The notes below the pieces were generated by a model. The model was not told the origin of the DNA, did no database searches, and saw nothing but the letters and a program-made list of their open reading frames with translations. 64,000 bases of DNA from Massilia sp. WG5 (lineage in GTDB: Bacteria; Pseudomonadota; Gammaproteobacteria; Burkholderiales; Burkholderiaceae_D), in contig NZ_CP012640.2 of assembly GCF_001412595.2 (NCBI RefSeq), positions 372,001 through 436,000 of the forward strand, read 5' to 3'. Both the position numbers and the translations under genes were made by a program. This document shows, one piece after another, positions 13,835-23,120 of this stretch (positions within the stretch are counted from its first letter, which is position 1; each line of letters opens with the position of its first letter).

Positions 13835-14614
13835 TTACTGGATCTTCGCTTTCTTCATCAGCTCTTCGCGGAAGGCTGCCAGCTTACGCTGTTGCAGTTG
13901 CTCGGCAATTTGCTGCTTGACTTCTTCCAGCGGCGGGATCTTGGCCGCGCGGGTGTCGTCCAGCTTGATCACATGGTAGCCGAACTGGGTCTTGACCGGG
14001 GTCTCGGTGATTTGACCTTTTTGCAGCGAGGTCATGGCCTTCGAGAACTCAGGCACGAAGTTGGCCGGGCTCGCCCAGTCCAGGTCGCCGCCGTTCTGCG
14101 CCGAACCCGGATCCTTCGACTGCTTGGCCAGGTCTTCGAACTTGGCGCCGCCCTTCAGCTTGGCGATGATGGCCTTGGCTTCGTCTTCGGTGCCGACCAG
14201 AATGTGGCGAGCGTGGTATTCCTTGTCGCCGACCTGGGACTTGTACTTGTTGTACTCGGCGGTGATGTCCGCATCCTTGACCGGGTTCTTCTTGATGTAG
14301 TCGGCCAGCATCGCGTTGATGATGATGCTCTGGCGTGCGTTGTCGATCGCGTTCTTGACTTCCGGACGGGTGCCGACGCCTTGCTTGTCGGCTTCCTGGA
14401 TCAGGACTTCGCGGCCGATCAGGTCCTTCTTGATCGCTTCGCGCAGTTGCGGCGAATCGGTGGCCTTGCCCTGGGCGACGACTTGCTTGACGACCTGGTC
14501 GACCTTGGCCGCGGGGATGGGCTTGCCATTGACGGTCGCGACGTTTTGTGCGAACGACGGCAGGGCTACCATCGCGGTCATGGCTAACAACAGGCGGGCT
14601 GGCTTCACAATCAT
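13835..14614 (-). CDS. periplasmic parvulin-type peptidyl-prolyl isomerase, copy 2
   Basis: A 259-residue exported protein: signal peptide ending near PSFAQ (about residue 22), a SurA/PpiD-like helical N-domain, then a PpiC rotamase domain (about 130-225) with EYHARHILV, GGDLDWA and GYHVIKLDD. It probably helps outer-membrane or periplasmic protein folding. It is second in a tandem pair with the gene at 14691-15482; the two are alike along their whole length. A GC hairpin separates them and a strong terminator ends the unit. Confidence 0.9.
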   Translation of the reverse strand: MIVKPARLLLAMTAMVALPSFAQNVATVNGKPIPAAKVDQVVKQVVAQGKATDSPQLREAIKKDLIGREVLIQEADKQGVGTRPEVKNAIDNARQSIIINAMLADYIKKNPVKDADITAEYNKYKSQVGDKEYHARHILVGTEDEAKAIIAKLKGGAKFEDLAKQSKDPGSAQNGGDLDWASPANFVPEFSKAMTSLQKGQITETPVKTQFGYHVIKLDDTRAAKIPPLEEVKQQIAEQLQQRKLAAFREELMKKAKIQ

Positions 14615-14657
14615 GTATTCGATCCTATCTAATCACAAAAGTCGCAACGCGACGAAA

Positions 14658-14679
14658 ACCGGCGGCGCGGGCCGCCGGT
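14658..14679 (-). terminator. GC-rich hairpin between the tandem isomerase genes
   Basis: A perfect 9-base stem, ACCGGCGGC at 14658-14666 and its complement at 14671-14679, with a four-base loop. On the minus strand it is followed by TTTTCG, a short U-tract. It may partly end transcription after the first gene or stabilise its mRNA. Confidence 0.5.
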
Positions 14680-14690
14680 GATGCAACATC

Positions 14691-15482
14691 TTACTGCACC
14701 TTTGCCTTCTTGACCATTTCCTGTTGGTACGAGGCGAGTTTCTGCTGAGCCAGTGCATCGGCGATCTGCGGCTTCACTTCTTCCAGCGACGGCAGCTTGG
14801 CCGGACGGACGTCGTCCAGCTTGATCACGTGGTAGCCGACCTGGGTGTGGACCGGCTTCTCGGTGACCTGGCCTTTTTGCAGGCCGGTGAAGCCGGCTGC
14901 GAATTCCGGCGGGAAGGACGACGGGCTGGCCCAATCCAGGTCGCCGCCGTTGTTGGCGGTGCCGGTGTCTTTCGACTGCTTGGCCAGGTCTTCGAACTTG
15001 GCGCCGCCCTTCAGCTTGGCGATGATGGCGTTGGCGTCGGCTTCGTTGTCCACCAGGATGTGGCGCACGTGGTATTCCTTGTCGCCCGTCTGCTTGGTGA
15101 AGCGGTCGTATTCGGCCTTGATCTCGGCGTCGGTGACAGGATGCTTGGTGACGTAGTCACGCGCCAGGGCATTGATCACGATGGTCTGGCGGGCGTTCTC
15201 CAGCGCCTGCTTGACTTCCGGATTCTTGTCGTAGCCCTGCTTGATCGCTTCCTGCATCATCACTTCGCGGGCGATCAGGTCTTTCTTGATCGCATCGCGC
15301 AGCTGCGGCGAGTCGGTCGCCTGGCCCTGGGCCACGACCGCCTTGACCATCTGGTCGGCGCGCGAGGACGGGATCGCCTTGCCGTTGACGACGGCGAGGT
15401 TCTGGGCGAATGCGGACGCGTTTGCGAAAGTTGCGGCGATAGCGATCAGGGCTAACAGCAGCCGCGCTGGCTTAAAAGTCAT
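14691..15482 (-). CDS. periplasmic parvulin-type peptidyl-prolyl isomerase, copy 1
   Basis: A 263-residue protein with a signal peptide to about residue 27 (ASAFAQ) and the same architecture as its downstream neighbour. It shares DKEYHxRHILV, an identical KLKGGAKFEDLAKQSKD stretch and GGDLDWASP. The pair must have arisen by tandem duplication. AGGA about six bases before the ATG supports the start. As the promoter-proximal copy, it is likely the more highly expressed one if the intergenic hairpin attenuates. Confidence 0.9.
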   Translation of the reverse strand: MTFKPARLLLALIAIAATFANASAFAQNLAVVNGKAIPSSRADQMVKAVVAQGQATDSPQLRDAIKKDLIAREVMMQEAIKQGYDKNPEVKQALENARQTIVINALARDYVTKHPVTDAEIKAEYDRFTKQTGDKEYHVRHILVDNEADANAIIAKLKGGAKFEDLAKQSKDTGTANNGGDLDWASPSSFPPEFAAGFTGLQKGQVTEKPVHTQVGYHVIKLDDVRPAKLPSLEEVKPQIADALAQQKLASYQQEMVKKAKVQ

Positions 15483-15582
15483 GGTGGTTCCTGTGAGGGG
15501 GTTGCTTGGACGAGATTGGATTAGTTTTTGTAGTACGTAGCAGATTTTCGAACAGATTACTTAAGACTTCCTGAAGGCTGCG

Positions 15583-15873
15583 CTATCGCGACAATTCCGA
15601 CGGGGCAATGGCGTTGATCGCCAGTGCGTGGATGTCGGTATGCATCATGCCTTGCACGGCATCATACACCAGCCGATGACGCATGACGAGCCTCAGGCCT
15701 TCGAAGCGATCCGACACGATTTTCACACTGTAATGCCCACCGCCGGAGGCCGCGCCGGCATGTCCGGCGTGCAGGTGGGAATCGTCGCCGACCTCGAGCT
15801 GCGAGGGCGCCAGCGCGGCCTGCAGCAGGGAGCGGATGCGTTCGACGCGGGTGTTCGTATCAACGGTGCTCAT
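15583..15873 (-). CDS. bolA: BolA family protein
   Basis: A 96-residue BolA/IbaG-type protein. RVERIRSLLQAAL is followed by the class II KH-like core with GHYSVKIVSDRFEGL and RHRLVYDAV. The conserved His in HALAINAIAP is a likely Fe-S ligand shared with monothiol glutaredoxin partners. Its ATG overlaps the yciB stop by four bases (ATGA), implying translational coupling. The yciB-bolA-(ppi) order is common in betaproteobacteria. Confidence 0.92.
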   Translation of the reverse strand: MSTVDTNTRVERIRSLLQAALAPSQLEVGDDSHLHAGHAGAASGGGHYSVKIVSDRFEGLRLVMRHRLVYDAVQGMMHTDIHALAINAIAPSELSR

Positions 15874-16505
15874 GCGTCCTCCTGTTCCTGGATGTGTTTC
15901 GACAGCATCAGGGTCTGGATGACGATGAAGGCAAAGAAGATGCCCGTCACGCCGAACAGCTTGAAGCTGACCCAGGCGCCGGTATTCCCCTTGAAGACGA
16001 TGAAGGCCATGACCAGGTTCAGCACGCCGACCAGGGCGAAGAAGCTCATCCACGCGTAGCCGACCTTGGCCCAGACCGGCTCGGGCAGCCTGATCTGCGC
16101 TTCCATGGCCTTGCGCACCAGGTTCTTCCGGAAACCGAACTGGGCGACGAACAGGGCCAGCGCGAAGGCCCAGTACAGGATGGTCGGCTTCCACTTGATG
16201 AAGTTCTCGTCGTGGAAGTAGATGGTTGCGCCGCCGGTCACGGCGATCACGCCCAGGGACAGCCACAGCATGCCGTCGACCTTGCGCCCGCGCGCCAGCA
16301 GGTAGAGGATCTGCAGCACGGTGGCGACGATGCCGACCGCGGTGGCGAGCATGATCGGCGACTGGGCCGGGGTGACGTTGCCGCCGGCGATCAGGCCGCC
16401 CATGTACTGGACGGCGAAGGCGTGGGCGGCCTCCTGGTGGCCGTCCGCGAACTTGTAGACGGCGAAGAAAAGAATGACCGGAAAGAAGTCGAACAGGAAT
16501 TTCAT
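15870..16505 (-). CDS. yciB: septation protein A / inner membrane protein YciB
   Basis: A 211-residue integral membrane protein starting MKFLFDFFPVILFFAVYK, the standard N-terminus of the YciB/IspZ family, with about five to six hydrophobic segments and FIKWKPTILYW in the middle. The family affects cell envelope and septum synthesis. The ATG at 16505 is chosen over upstream in-frame codons because of this match. It overlaps bolA by four bases. Confidence 0.93.
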   Translation of the reverse strand: MKFLFDFFPVILFFAVYKFADGHQEAAHAFAVQYMGGLIAGGNVTPAQSPIMLATAVGIVATVLQILYLLARGRKVDGMLWLSLGVIAVTGGATIYFHDENFIKWKPTILYWAFALALFVAQFGFRKNLVRKAMEAQIRLPEPVWAKVGYAWMSFFALVGVLNLVMAFIVFKGNTGAWVSFKLFGVTGIFFAFIVIQTLMLSKHIQEQEDA

Positions 16506-16545
16506 GTGTGCTTGTCTGGAGAACTCGGGAGCGTGAAAGCCGTGA

Positions 16546-16941
16546 TTATGCCGGTTCGAAGCGCAGTGCGGCGGAATTGATGCAATAGCGCAAGCCGGTC
16601 GGCGGCGGGCCGTCTTCGAAGACGTGGCCCAGGTGCGCATCGCAGACGGCGCAGATGATCTCGGTGCGCACCATGCCATGGGTGCGGTCGACCTTCTCGA
16701 TCACATTGTCCGGGTCGATGGCGCGGAAGTAGCTGGGCCAGCCGCAGCCGGACTCGAACTTGGCGTCGGACTCGAACAGCGGCGTGTCGCAGCACACGCA
16801 GTGGTAGATGCCGTGCTCGTGATGGTCCCAGAACTTGCCGGTGAAGGCGCGTTCGGTGGCCGCGTGGCGGGTCACCTGGTATTCCATCGGGTCGAGCTGG
16901 GCGCGCCATTCGGCGTCGGTCTTGGTCACTTTTTCGGTCAT
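16546..16941 (-). CDS. msrB: peptide-methionine (R)-S-oxide reductase
   Basis: A 131-residue MsrB. Zinc is held by Cys48, Cys51, Cys97 and Cys100 (HCVCCDT and [11 protein letters not shown]). The catalytic Cys120 is in [11 protein letters not shown]. It repairs R-methionine sulfoxide in proteins using thioredoxin. No signal peptide is present, so it is cytoplasmic. It lies 40 bases upstream of yciB and 21 bases downstream of selO on the same strand; a redox link to SelO is plausible. Confidence 0.95.
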   Translation of the reverse strand: MTEKVTKTDAEWRAQLDPMEYQVTRHAATERAFTGKFWDHHEHGIYHCVCCDTPLFESDAKFESGCGWPSYFRAIDPDNVIEKVDRTHGMVRTEIICAVCDAHLGHVFEDGPPPTGLRYCINSAALRFEPA

Positions 16942-16962
16942 GATGTTTATCGTTCAGTTGAA

Positions 16963-18471
16963 TCAGGAGGAACAGCTCACTTCGAGATGCGAGGCCCAGT
17001 CCGGGGGCAGGGCCGCGTAGGCCTCGTTTTCCGGCTGTTCGTCGAAGGGATGCTCGAGCACGGCAAGGAGCTTGCGCACTTCGCCGAAATCGCCATTCTG
17101 CGCCTTTTCGATTGCGGTCTGGGCCAGATAGTTGCGCAGGACGTACTTTGGATTGACCCGCGCCATGGCGTCGCGGCGGACGGCATCGACGCTGCCTTCG
17201 CGGCGCAGGCGGGCGCGGTAGTCCACCGCCCAGGCGTCGAAGGCAGGCCGGTCGAGGAAGAGATCGCGCAGCGGCGCATCGGCTTCCTCACGGTCGGCAT
17301 CGAGCACCTCGACCCGCAGCCCGCCCAGCCTGCGGAAGAACTGCGTGAAGTCGACATGGTTCTCATGCATCAGCTTGAACATGGTGTCGAACAGTTCGCG
17401 GTCGGCCACCCGCATGGCCTCCTCCTGCGTAGTGGCCAGGCCCAGCTTGGCGTGCACGAGTTCGTCGAACTTGTCGCCGTAGGCATCGACATAGCCGTCC
17501 AGCGCGGCCTCGGCCGCTTCCTTGTCCCCGATGAGGGGCAGGAGGGCGTTCGCCAGCGCATAGCAGTTCCAGTGGCCGACCGGCACCTGGTTCGAATACG
17601 AATAGCGGCCGCCCTGGTCGGTGTGGTTGCAGATGTGGTCGACGTCGAAGGCTTCCATGAAGCCGAAGGGACCGTAGTCGAGGGTGAGGCCGAGGATGGA
17701 CATGTTGTCCGTGTTCATCACGCCGTGCATGAAGCCGACCGCCTGCCAGTGCGCGATCATGCGCGCGGTGCGGCGCGTGACCTCGGCCAGCAGTTCCAGG
17801 TAGGGATTGGCGGCGCCCTGCAGTTCCGGATAGAACTCGCGGATCACGTAGTCGGCCAGGGTGCGCAGCTCTTCCTGCTTGCCGCGGTAATGCCAGTGTT
17901 CGAAGGAGCCGAAGCGGACGAAGGAAGGCGCCATCCGGGTCACCACGGCGGCGGTCTCGAGCGTTTCGCGCACCACCTGCTGGTGTGAGCCGGTGAGCAT
18001 CAGGGCGCGCGTGGTCGGGATGCCGAGCGCGGCCATCGCCTCGGAGCACAGGAATTCGCGGATCGACGAGCGCAGCACGGCGCGGCCGTCGCCCATGCGC
18101 GAGTAGGGCGTCATGCCGGCGCCCTTCAGTTGCAGCTCCATCGGTCCCTCGGGGCCGCGCAACTCGCCCAGCAGGATGGCGCGGCCGTCGCCGAGCTGTC
18201 CGGCCCAGTGGCCGAACTGGTGGCCCGAATACACGGCGGACAGCGGTTTCGCGCGCGGCGGGACCTGGTTGCCGCTGAAGACGGCGACGATATCTTCCTG
18301 GCTCAGCGCCGCAGCGTCGAGTCCAGCCAATGCGGCCGCCTTGCCGCTGGCCGCAACAAAATACGGCGCAGGCAGCGGCGTCGGCATCAGGCGCGTGTAG
18401 AACGCGGGGGGCAATTCCGCGAAGGAATTGTCGAAGGGCAGATCGTCAGCGGTAATGGCGGTTCCTTTCAA
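16963..18471 (-). CDS. selO: SelO / YdiU family protein adenylyltransferase
   Basis: About 502 residues with the SelO pseudokinase fold: [45 protein letters not shown] and a C-terminal VSCSS in which Cys replaces the selenocysteine of eukaryotic forms. SelO flips ATP and AMPylates proteins in redox homeostasis. The start is uncertain. The frame can open at a TTG (18471) with no ribosome site, while AAAGGA at 18463-18468 lies six bases before an ATT codon at 18456 from which the usual N-terminus could begin. It is divergent from the acyl-CoA ligase gene. Confidence 0.92.
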   Translation of the reverse strand: MKGTAITADDLPFDNSFAELPPAFYTRLMPTPLPAPYFVAASGKAAALAGLDAAALSQEDIVAVFSGNQVPPRAKPLSAVYSGHQFGHWAGQLGDGRAILLGELRGPEGPMELQLKGAGMTPYSRMGDGRAVLRSSIREFLCSEAMAALGIPTTRALMLTGSHQQVVRETLETAAVVTRMAPSFVRFGSFEHWHYRGKQEELRTLADYVIREFYPELQGAANPYLELLAEVTRRTARMIAHWQAVGFMHGVMNTDNMSILGLTLDYGPFGFMEAFDVDHICNHTDQGGRYSYSNQVPVGHWNCYALANALLPLIGDKEAAEAALDGYVDAYGDKFDELVHAKLGLATTQEEAMRVADRELFDTMFKLMHENHVDFTQFFRRLGGLRVEVLDADREEADAPLRDLFLDRPAFDAWAVDYRARLRREGSVDAVRRDAMARVNPKYVLRNYLAQTAIEKAQNGDFGEVRKLLAVLEHPFDEQPENEAYAALPPDWASHLEVSCSS

Positions 18472-18616
18472 GTTGCCGGGATTTTAACCCAGTCCGCGCT
18501 ATTGTATGGGCACGCTTGTGCGCGGCCATGCGCCTGGTGCGTCGCAGCATCGAAAGTCGTTGACGCTTTCCGCACGACCGTTCCAAACTCAGCCGCAAAG
18601 GCCACCAGGAGACCCG

Positions 18617-20290
18617 ATGACTTCGTTCCAGCAAAGCCCGCTTCAAAGCCCGCTGACAGGACAGATGATGAGCCAGCCGCTCTCGATCTCGAGCATCATC
18701 CAGTTTGCCGCCCGCCATTATGGCAGTACCGAAATCGTGTCGCGGCGCGTCGAGCCCGACCTGCCGGAGCTGCACCGCTACACCTACCGCGACTGCGAAC
18801 TGCGCGCGCGCCGGCTCGCGCGCGCGCTCGAAGGGCGCGGCGTGGCGATGGGCGAGCGGGTCGGCACCCTGGCCTGGAACGGCTACCGCCACCTGGAGCT
18901 GTATTACGCGGTGTCGGGTTCGGGCGCGGTCCTGCATACCATCAATCCGCGCCTGCATCCCGAGCAGATCGCCTGGATCGTCAACCACGCCGAAGACCAG
19001 CTGCTGTTCTTCGACCTGAGCTTCCTGCCGCTGGTGGAGGCGATCGCGCCGCATTGCCCGACCGTCAAGGCCTTCGTGCTGATGAGCGACCGCGCGTACA
19101 TGCCGGCCGGATCGCCGGTCGCGAACCTGCTGTGCTACGAAGAGCTGATCGAGGCGGCCGACGCCGATTACGCCTGGCCGCTGTTCGACGAGAACGCCGC
19201 CGCTTCGCTGTGCTACACCTCGGGCACCACCGGCAATCCGAAGGGCGCGCTGTACTCGCACCGCTCGACCGTGCTGCATGCCTATGCCTCGGCGCTGCCG
19301 AACGTCCTGAACGTGTCCGCCGGCGACACCGTGCTGCCGGTGGTGCCGATGTTCCATGTGAACGCCTGGGGCCTGCCTTATTCGGTGCTGCTGTCGGGCG
19401 CGAAGATGGTGTTCCCGGGCGCCCGGCTCGATGGCAAGTCGCTGTACGAGCTGTTCGAGCAGGAAGGCGTGAGCTTCTCGGCCGGGGTGCCGACGGTCTG
19501 GCTGGGCCTGATCAATTACGCGCTGCAGAACGGGCTCGGGTTCTCGACCTTCCGCCGCACCGTGATCGGCGGCTCGGCGTGCCCGCCGGCGATGATGGAC
19601 ACCCTGATCGACCGCTTCGGCGTGCAGGTCATCCACGGCTGGGGCATGACGGAGATGTCGCCGCTCGGCACCACCGGCGGCCTGCTGGCCAAGCACCGCG
19701 ACCTGCCGAAGGAGGAACAGCGCAAGATCCTGCAAAAACAGGGCCACGCGATCTACGGCGTCGACATGAAGATCGTCGACGACGAGGGGCGCGAACTGCC
19801 CTGGGACGGCCACAGCTCCGGCCACCTGCTCGTGAAGGGGCCCTGGATCATCGCCAGTTACTTCCGACAGGAGGGTGGCGAGGTCCTGCAGGACGGCTGG
19901 TTCCCGACCGGCGACGTGGCCACCATCGATCCGGACGGCTTCATGCAGATCACCGACCGCAGCAAGGACGTGATCAAGTCCGGCGGCGAGTGGATCGGCT
20001 CGATCGACCTGGAGAACATCGCGATGGGCCACCCGGCCGTCATGCAGGCGGCCTGCATCGGCGTGCGGCACCCGAAATGGGACGAGCGGCCCTTGCTGCT
20101 GGTCGTGCGCAAGCCGGGGGCGGAACTCACGCGCGAAGAACTGCTCGCCTTCTTCGAAGGGAAGATCGCGAAGTTCTGGATGCCGGACGATGTCGTGTTC
20201 GTGGACGCGCTGCCGATCGGCGGCACCGGCAAGATCCAGAAGAACAAGCTGCGCGAGCAGTACGGCGACTACCGCCTGCCCGGCGCATGA
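18617..20290 (+). CDS. medium/long-chain fatty acyl-CoA ligase (AMP-forming)
   Basis: A 557-residue ANL-superfamily enzyme with the P-loop YTSGTTGNPKGALYSH, GWGMTEMSPLG, WFPTGDVATIDPDG and the C-terminal PIGGTGKIQKNKLR lysine motif. It activates a carboxylic acid to its acyl-CoA through an acyl-adenylate. It resembles AlkK/DmdB-type ligases, so medium-chain or methylthiopropionate-like substrates are possible. AGGAG at 18607-18611 supports the ATG at 18617; the frame is open upstream but without support. It stands alone, convergent with the DUF4272 gene. Confidence 0.9.
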   Translation: MTSFQQSPLQSPLTGQMMSQPLSISSIIQFAARHYGSTEIVSRRVEPDLPELHRYTYRDCELRARRLARALEGRGVAMGERVGTLAWNGYRHLELYYAVSGSGAVLHTINPRLHPEQIAWIVNHAEDQLLFFDLSFLPLVEAIAPHCPTVKAFVLMSDRAYMPAGSPVANLLCYEELIEAADADYAWPLFDENAAASLCYTSGTTGNPKGALYSHRSTVLHAYASALPNVLNVSAGDTVLPVVPMFHVNAWGLPYSVLLSGAKMVFPGARLDGKSLYELFEQEGVSFSAGVPTVWLGLINYALQNGLGFSTFRRTVIGGSACPPAMMDTLIDRFGVQVIHGWGMTEMSPLGTTGGLLAKHRDLPKEEQRKILQKQGHAIYGVDMKIVDDEGRELPWDGHSSGHLLVKGPWIIASYFRQEGGEVLQDGWFPTGDVATIDPDGFMQITDRSKDVIKSGGEWIGSIDLENIAMGHPAVMQAACIGVRHPKWDERPLLLVVRKPGAELTREELLAFFEGKIAKFWMPDDVVFVDALPIGGTGKIQKNKLREQYGDYRLPGA

Positions 20291-20337
20291 GGCCGGGAAT
20301 GAAGCCGCGCTTATGAGGCCTCTTATGAGGCCGCAAT

Positions 20338-21414
20338 TCAGGTCGGCGTGTCGGTGTCGTCCCAGTCGGCGTTCTCGAAGCGGGTGAGCCAGTTGAGGGC
20401 ATGGTGGCGCTCCGCGACGACGCCGGCGTCGAGGCCCGCCGGCAGCGCCTGGCCGTCGATGCGCGACTGCCGCACCAGCCAGTGCAGGCGGTAGTGCAGG
20501 TCGAGGGCGTCCAGGATCTCGGCGCCGGGGCGCAGGAGCGCCTTGGCGCCGACCGCTTCCTCGGCGCGTTCCAGCAGGGTTCGCGAAGTCGTCGCCGCAT
20601 CGCAGGGCCCGTCCGGCCAGGGCAGGTCGGCCAGGCCCAGCGCCCACTCCAGGGTCAGCAGGCTCTCGTAGCGCCATGAAAATTGGGTGAGCTCGGCCTC
20701 GGAGGGCTGCTCGTTCTGCAGGAAGGCGGTTTCCTGCGGACTGAGGGCCTGCCGCACGCCGGGCAGTTTCTGCTCGAGTTCCGCCACCGGCACCGGCTTG
20801 CTGGCCGCCAGCGATTCGGCCCGGAGCGCCACGGCCAGCAGGGCCACGGCCCGGCTTCCGACCTCGGCCGCCGAGCGCAGGCGCAGTTCCGCCATGGCCA
20901 GCAGCGGCGGCAGCGTGGCCGCCGGATGCAGACCGCGGGCCGCCAGCGTGGCCTCGGTCGCGGCCTTGCGCTGCCGGGCCTCGGCGGGGAAGGGTACGGC
21001 GGCCTCGCTGTCCGCGCCGCCGTCCGTGCTCGAGACCAGCACCTTCCAATGCGGATCGCGCAACTGGCCATCCGGCAGGAGCAGCAGGGCATTCGCCTGC
21101 AGCGCCCATTCCGTGAGGGCGGCCGTGTGCTGGCGCGAGATGGCGAAACTGAACTGGTGCCGGGTGCGCTGGATATGGCGCATGGCGTGGTAGCGGATAC
21201 TGGTCATCTGTCCGTCGCCCAGCGACTGCAGGTAATGCAGCAGGCCGTCGAGCTGGCGGCGCATCTCGGGATCGGACTCGTCGCAGCGTCCCTCCATGCG
21301 ATGCGCGAAGGACGGGGCCGCGACCGTCGTCAGGGTCGAATAAGCGTTGACGAGCAGCTCGTCCTTGTCCGCGCCGGTGCGCGGGGTGAATAGTTTTTTC
21401 AGCTGTTTGAACAT
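20338..21414 (-). CDS. DUF4272 domain-containing protein
   Basis: A 358-residue cytoplasmic protein starting MFKQLKKLFTPRTG. The C-terminal half carries RSAAEVGSRAVALLAVALRAE and FSWRYESLLTLEWALGLADLPWP, the recognisable core of DUF4272. The N-terminal half has no known domain that I recognise. No signal peptide or membrane segment is seen. Function of the family is unknown. Downstream is the convergent ligase gene; between their stops are three short ATGAGGCC copies of no clear meaning. Confidence 0.8.
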   Translation of the reverse strand: MFKQLKKLFTPRTGADKDELLVNAYSTLTTVAAPSFAHRMEGRCDESDPEMRRQLDGLLHYLQSLGDGQMTSIRYHAMRHIQRTRHQFSFAISRQHTAALTEWALQANALLLLPDGQLRDPHWKVLVSSTDGGADSEAAVPFPAEARQRKAATEATLAARGLHPAATLPPLLAMAELRLRSAAEVGSRAVALLAVALRAESLAASKPVPVAELEQKLPGVRQALSPQETAFLQNEQPSEAELTQFSWRYESLLTLEWALGLADLPWPDGPCDAATTSRTLLERAEEAVGAKALLRPGAEILDALDLHYRLHWLVRQSRIDGQALPAGLDAGVVAERHHALNWLTRFENADWDDTDTPT

Positions 21415-21512
21415 CGGTCGGAATTGGTGGGCGGTTCGGTGCGGGCCCTTGCCCGCGCCGCGTATTGTGCGCCATTCCCGCCGGATTGACCAAGCGCCCG
21501 GATGTGGGCCTC

Positions 21513-22151
21513 TCAGGCCGCCTGCGCCGCCGCCAGTTCCGCATCCAGGGCGGTCACGCGCCGCCAGGCCGGCCGGGCGCGCAGGCGCGCGATATAGTCC
21601 GTCAGCTCGGGCAGCTCGGGCACCAGCTTGAATGCGGTGGTCCAGGCCAGGGCGTAGCCCCACAGGATGTCGGCGGCGGAGAAGCGCTCGCCCAGCAGCC
21701 AGGGGCCGGCGCGCAGCTGGCGCGCGAGGGTGGCCAGCATGGTGTCGTAGTCGCCGTAGGGGCTCATCGACGGCGGTGCGGGCTCGCGCTTCATCGCCAG
21801 GTCGATCACGGCCGGCTCGAAACAGGCGCCGTGGAAGACCATCCAGCGCAGCCAGGGGCCGCGCAGCGGGTCGTCGATGGCCGGGGCAAGGCCTTGTTGC
21901 GGAAACAGGTCGGCCAGCCAGATCATGATCGCGGCCTGCTCGGCCACCAGGGTGTCGCCCGCCTCCTGGCGGAACAGTACCGCGGGCACCTTGCCCATCG
22001 GGTTGAGCGCCAGGAAGCGCGGCGTGCGCGTTTCTCCGGCTTTCAGGTTCACCGCCTCCAGTTCGTAGGGCGCGCCCAGCTCCTCGAGCAGGATGCGGAC
22101 GGCGCCGGAACGGGAGTGCGGGGCGTGGAAGAGGGTGATGGTGGGGTGCAT
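21513..22151 (-). CDS. glutathione S-transferase family protein
   Basis: A 212-residue GST. The thioredoxin-like N-domain has FHAPHSRSGAVRILLEELGAPYELE and NPMGKVPAVL (the cis-Pro), with the glutathione gamma-glutamyl site in LVAEQAAIMIWLAD. The all-helical C-domain ends with FSAADILWGYALAW. The catalytic Ser is probably in HSRSG, which suggests a beta- or theta-like soluble GST. It is divergent from the AraC gene. Confidence 0.9.
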   Translation of the reverse strand: MHPTITLFHAPHSRSGAVRILLEELGAPYELEAVNLKAGETRTPRFLALNPMGKVPAVLFRQEAGDTLVAEQAAIMIWLADLFPQQGLAPAIDDPLRGPWLRWMVFHGACFEPAVIDLAMKREPAPPSMSPYGDYDTMLATLARQLRAGPWLLGERFSAADILWGYALAWTTAFKLVPELPELTDYIARLRARPAWRRVTALDAELAAAQAA

Positions 22152-22221
22152 GAGGACCTCGTGCGTGGTGGGGATGGTCAGGATAGGGCCGCAAAAAGTT
22201 GGCGTCTTGTAAAAACACGAA

Positions 22222-22230
22222 TGCTAGAAT
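22222..22230 (+). promoter_or_regulatory. extended -10 promoter for the AraC-type gene
   Basis: TGCTAGAAT fits an extended -10 (TGnTAnAAT). It lies 46 bases before the AraC-family ATG. No good -35 is visible, as is usual for extended -10 promoters. Confidence 0.4.
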
Positions 22231-22275
22231 CGTGGTCAACGATCCCAGCCATGATGCCGACGTCCATCCAACCCG

Positions 22276-23097
22276 ATGAGCCAACCCGCCACCGTCCAGG
22301 AACGCCCGAAAGGCGTGGTCGCGCCAGCCCAGGCGCGCAGCATGTTCCGCATGGAACGCTACCTGCCGGCGCCCGGACTCGCCGCTTTTCTCGATCATGT
22401 GTGGGTCGTCGAATGGGACCTGGCCGAGCGGCCGCCCTACGTGCAGCGCACCCTGCCTTACCCCTGCGTGCATCTCGTGTTCGACCGCGCGCGCAGCGGC
22501 ATCTGGGGCGTGCCCACCGGCGCCTTCGACTATGAACTGAAAGGCGCGGGCAAGGTCTGCGGCCTGCGCTTCCGGCCCGGGGCCTTCCGCGCCATCCTCG
22601 GGCGGCCGGTGCATTCGATTGCCGACCGGGTGCTGGCGCTGTCCGACGTCTTCCCCTGGGACGAGGCGGCGGCCATGTGCGCGGTGCTCGACAGCGCCGA
22701 CGATGCGGCCATGGTCGCCGCGGCCGGCGCCCTGCTGGCGCCGCGGCTGCCGGCGCCCGATCCGCAGGTGGAACGCATCGCCGCCATCCTGCGCACGGTG
22801 GAGAACACGCCCGGCCTGACCCAGGTCGAGCGGCTCGCGGCCGAAGCGGGGATGAGCGTGCGCAGCCTCCAGCTGCTGTTCAGCGACTACGTCGGGGTCA
22901 GCCCCAAGTGGGCGATCCGGCGCTTTCGCCTGCACGAAGCCGCCGACCGCCTGGCGAACGGCGAACAGCCCGACCTGGCGGCGCTGGCCCAGGATCTCGG
23001 CTACTTCGACCAGGCCCATTTCAGCGCCGACTTCCGCAAGCTGGTCGGCGAGTCGCCGGCGCATTACCGGGATCGCGCCCGCCGGGCCGCGGCCTGA
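22276..23097 (+). CDS. AraC family transcriptional regulator
   Basis: A 273-residue regulator. The N-terminal region (about 25-160) has YPCVHLVFD and CGLRFRPGAFRAILGRP, typical of the DUF6597 sensing domain found in AraC proteins. The C-terminal double helix-turn-helix (about 175-265) includes GMSVRSLQLLFSDYVGVSPK and ALAQDLGYFDQAHFSADFRKLVG split over its two recognition units. The inducer is unknown. It could control the GST gene divergent to it or the DUF817-GNAT genes downstream. Confidence 0.9.
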   Translation: MSQPATVQERPKGVVAPAQARSMFRMERYLPAPGLAAFLDHVWVVEWDLAERPPYVQRTLPYPCVHLVFDRARSGIWGVPTGAFDYELKGAGKVCGLRFRPGAFRAILGRPVHSIADRVLALSDVFPWDEAAAMCAVLDSADDAAMVAAAGALLAPRLPAPDPQVERIAAILRTVENTPGLTQVERLAAEAGMSVRSLQLLFSDYVGVSPKWAIRRFRLHEAADRLANGEQPDLAALAQDLGYFDQAHFSADFRKLVGESPAHYRDRARRAAA

Positions 23098-23120
23098 ACT
23101 TCCACCCAGCCACCCGCCCC

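Noticed and set aside
20286..20332. Three ATGAGGCC copies between the ligase and DUF4272 genes
   Set aside because: Short, unevenly spaced and partly inside the stop region; no sign of function.
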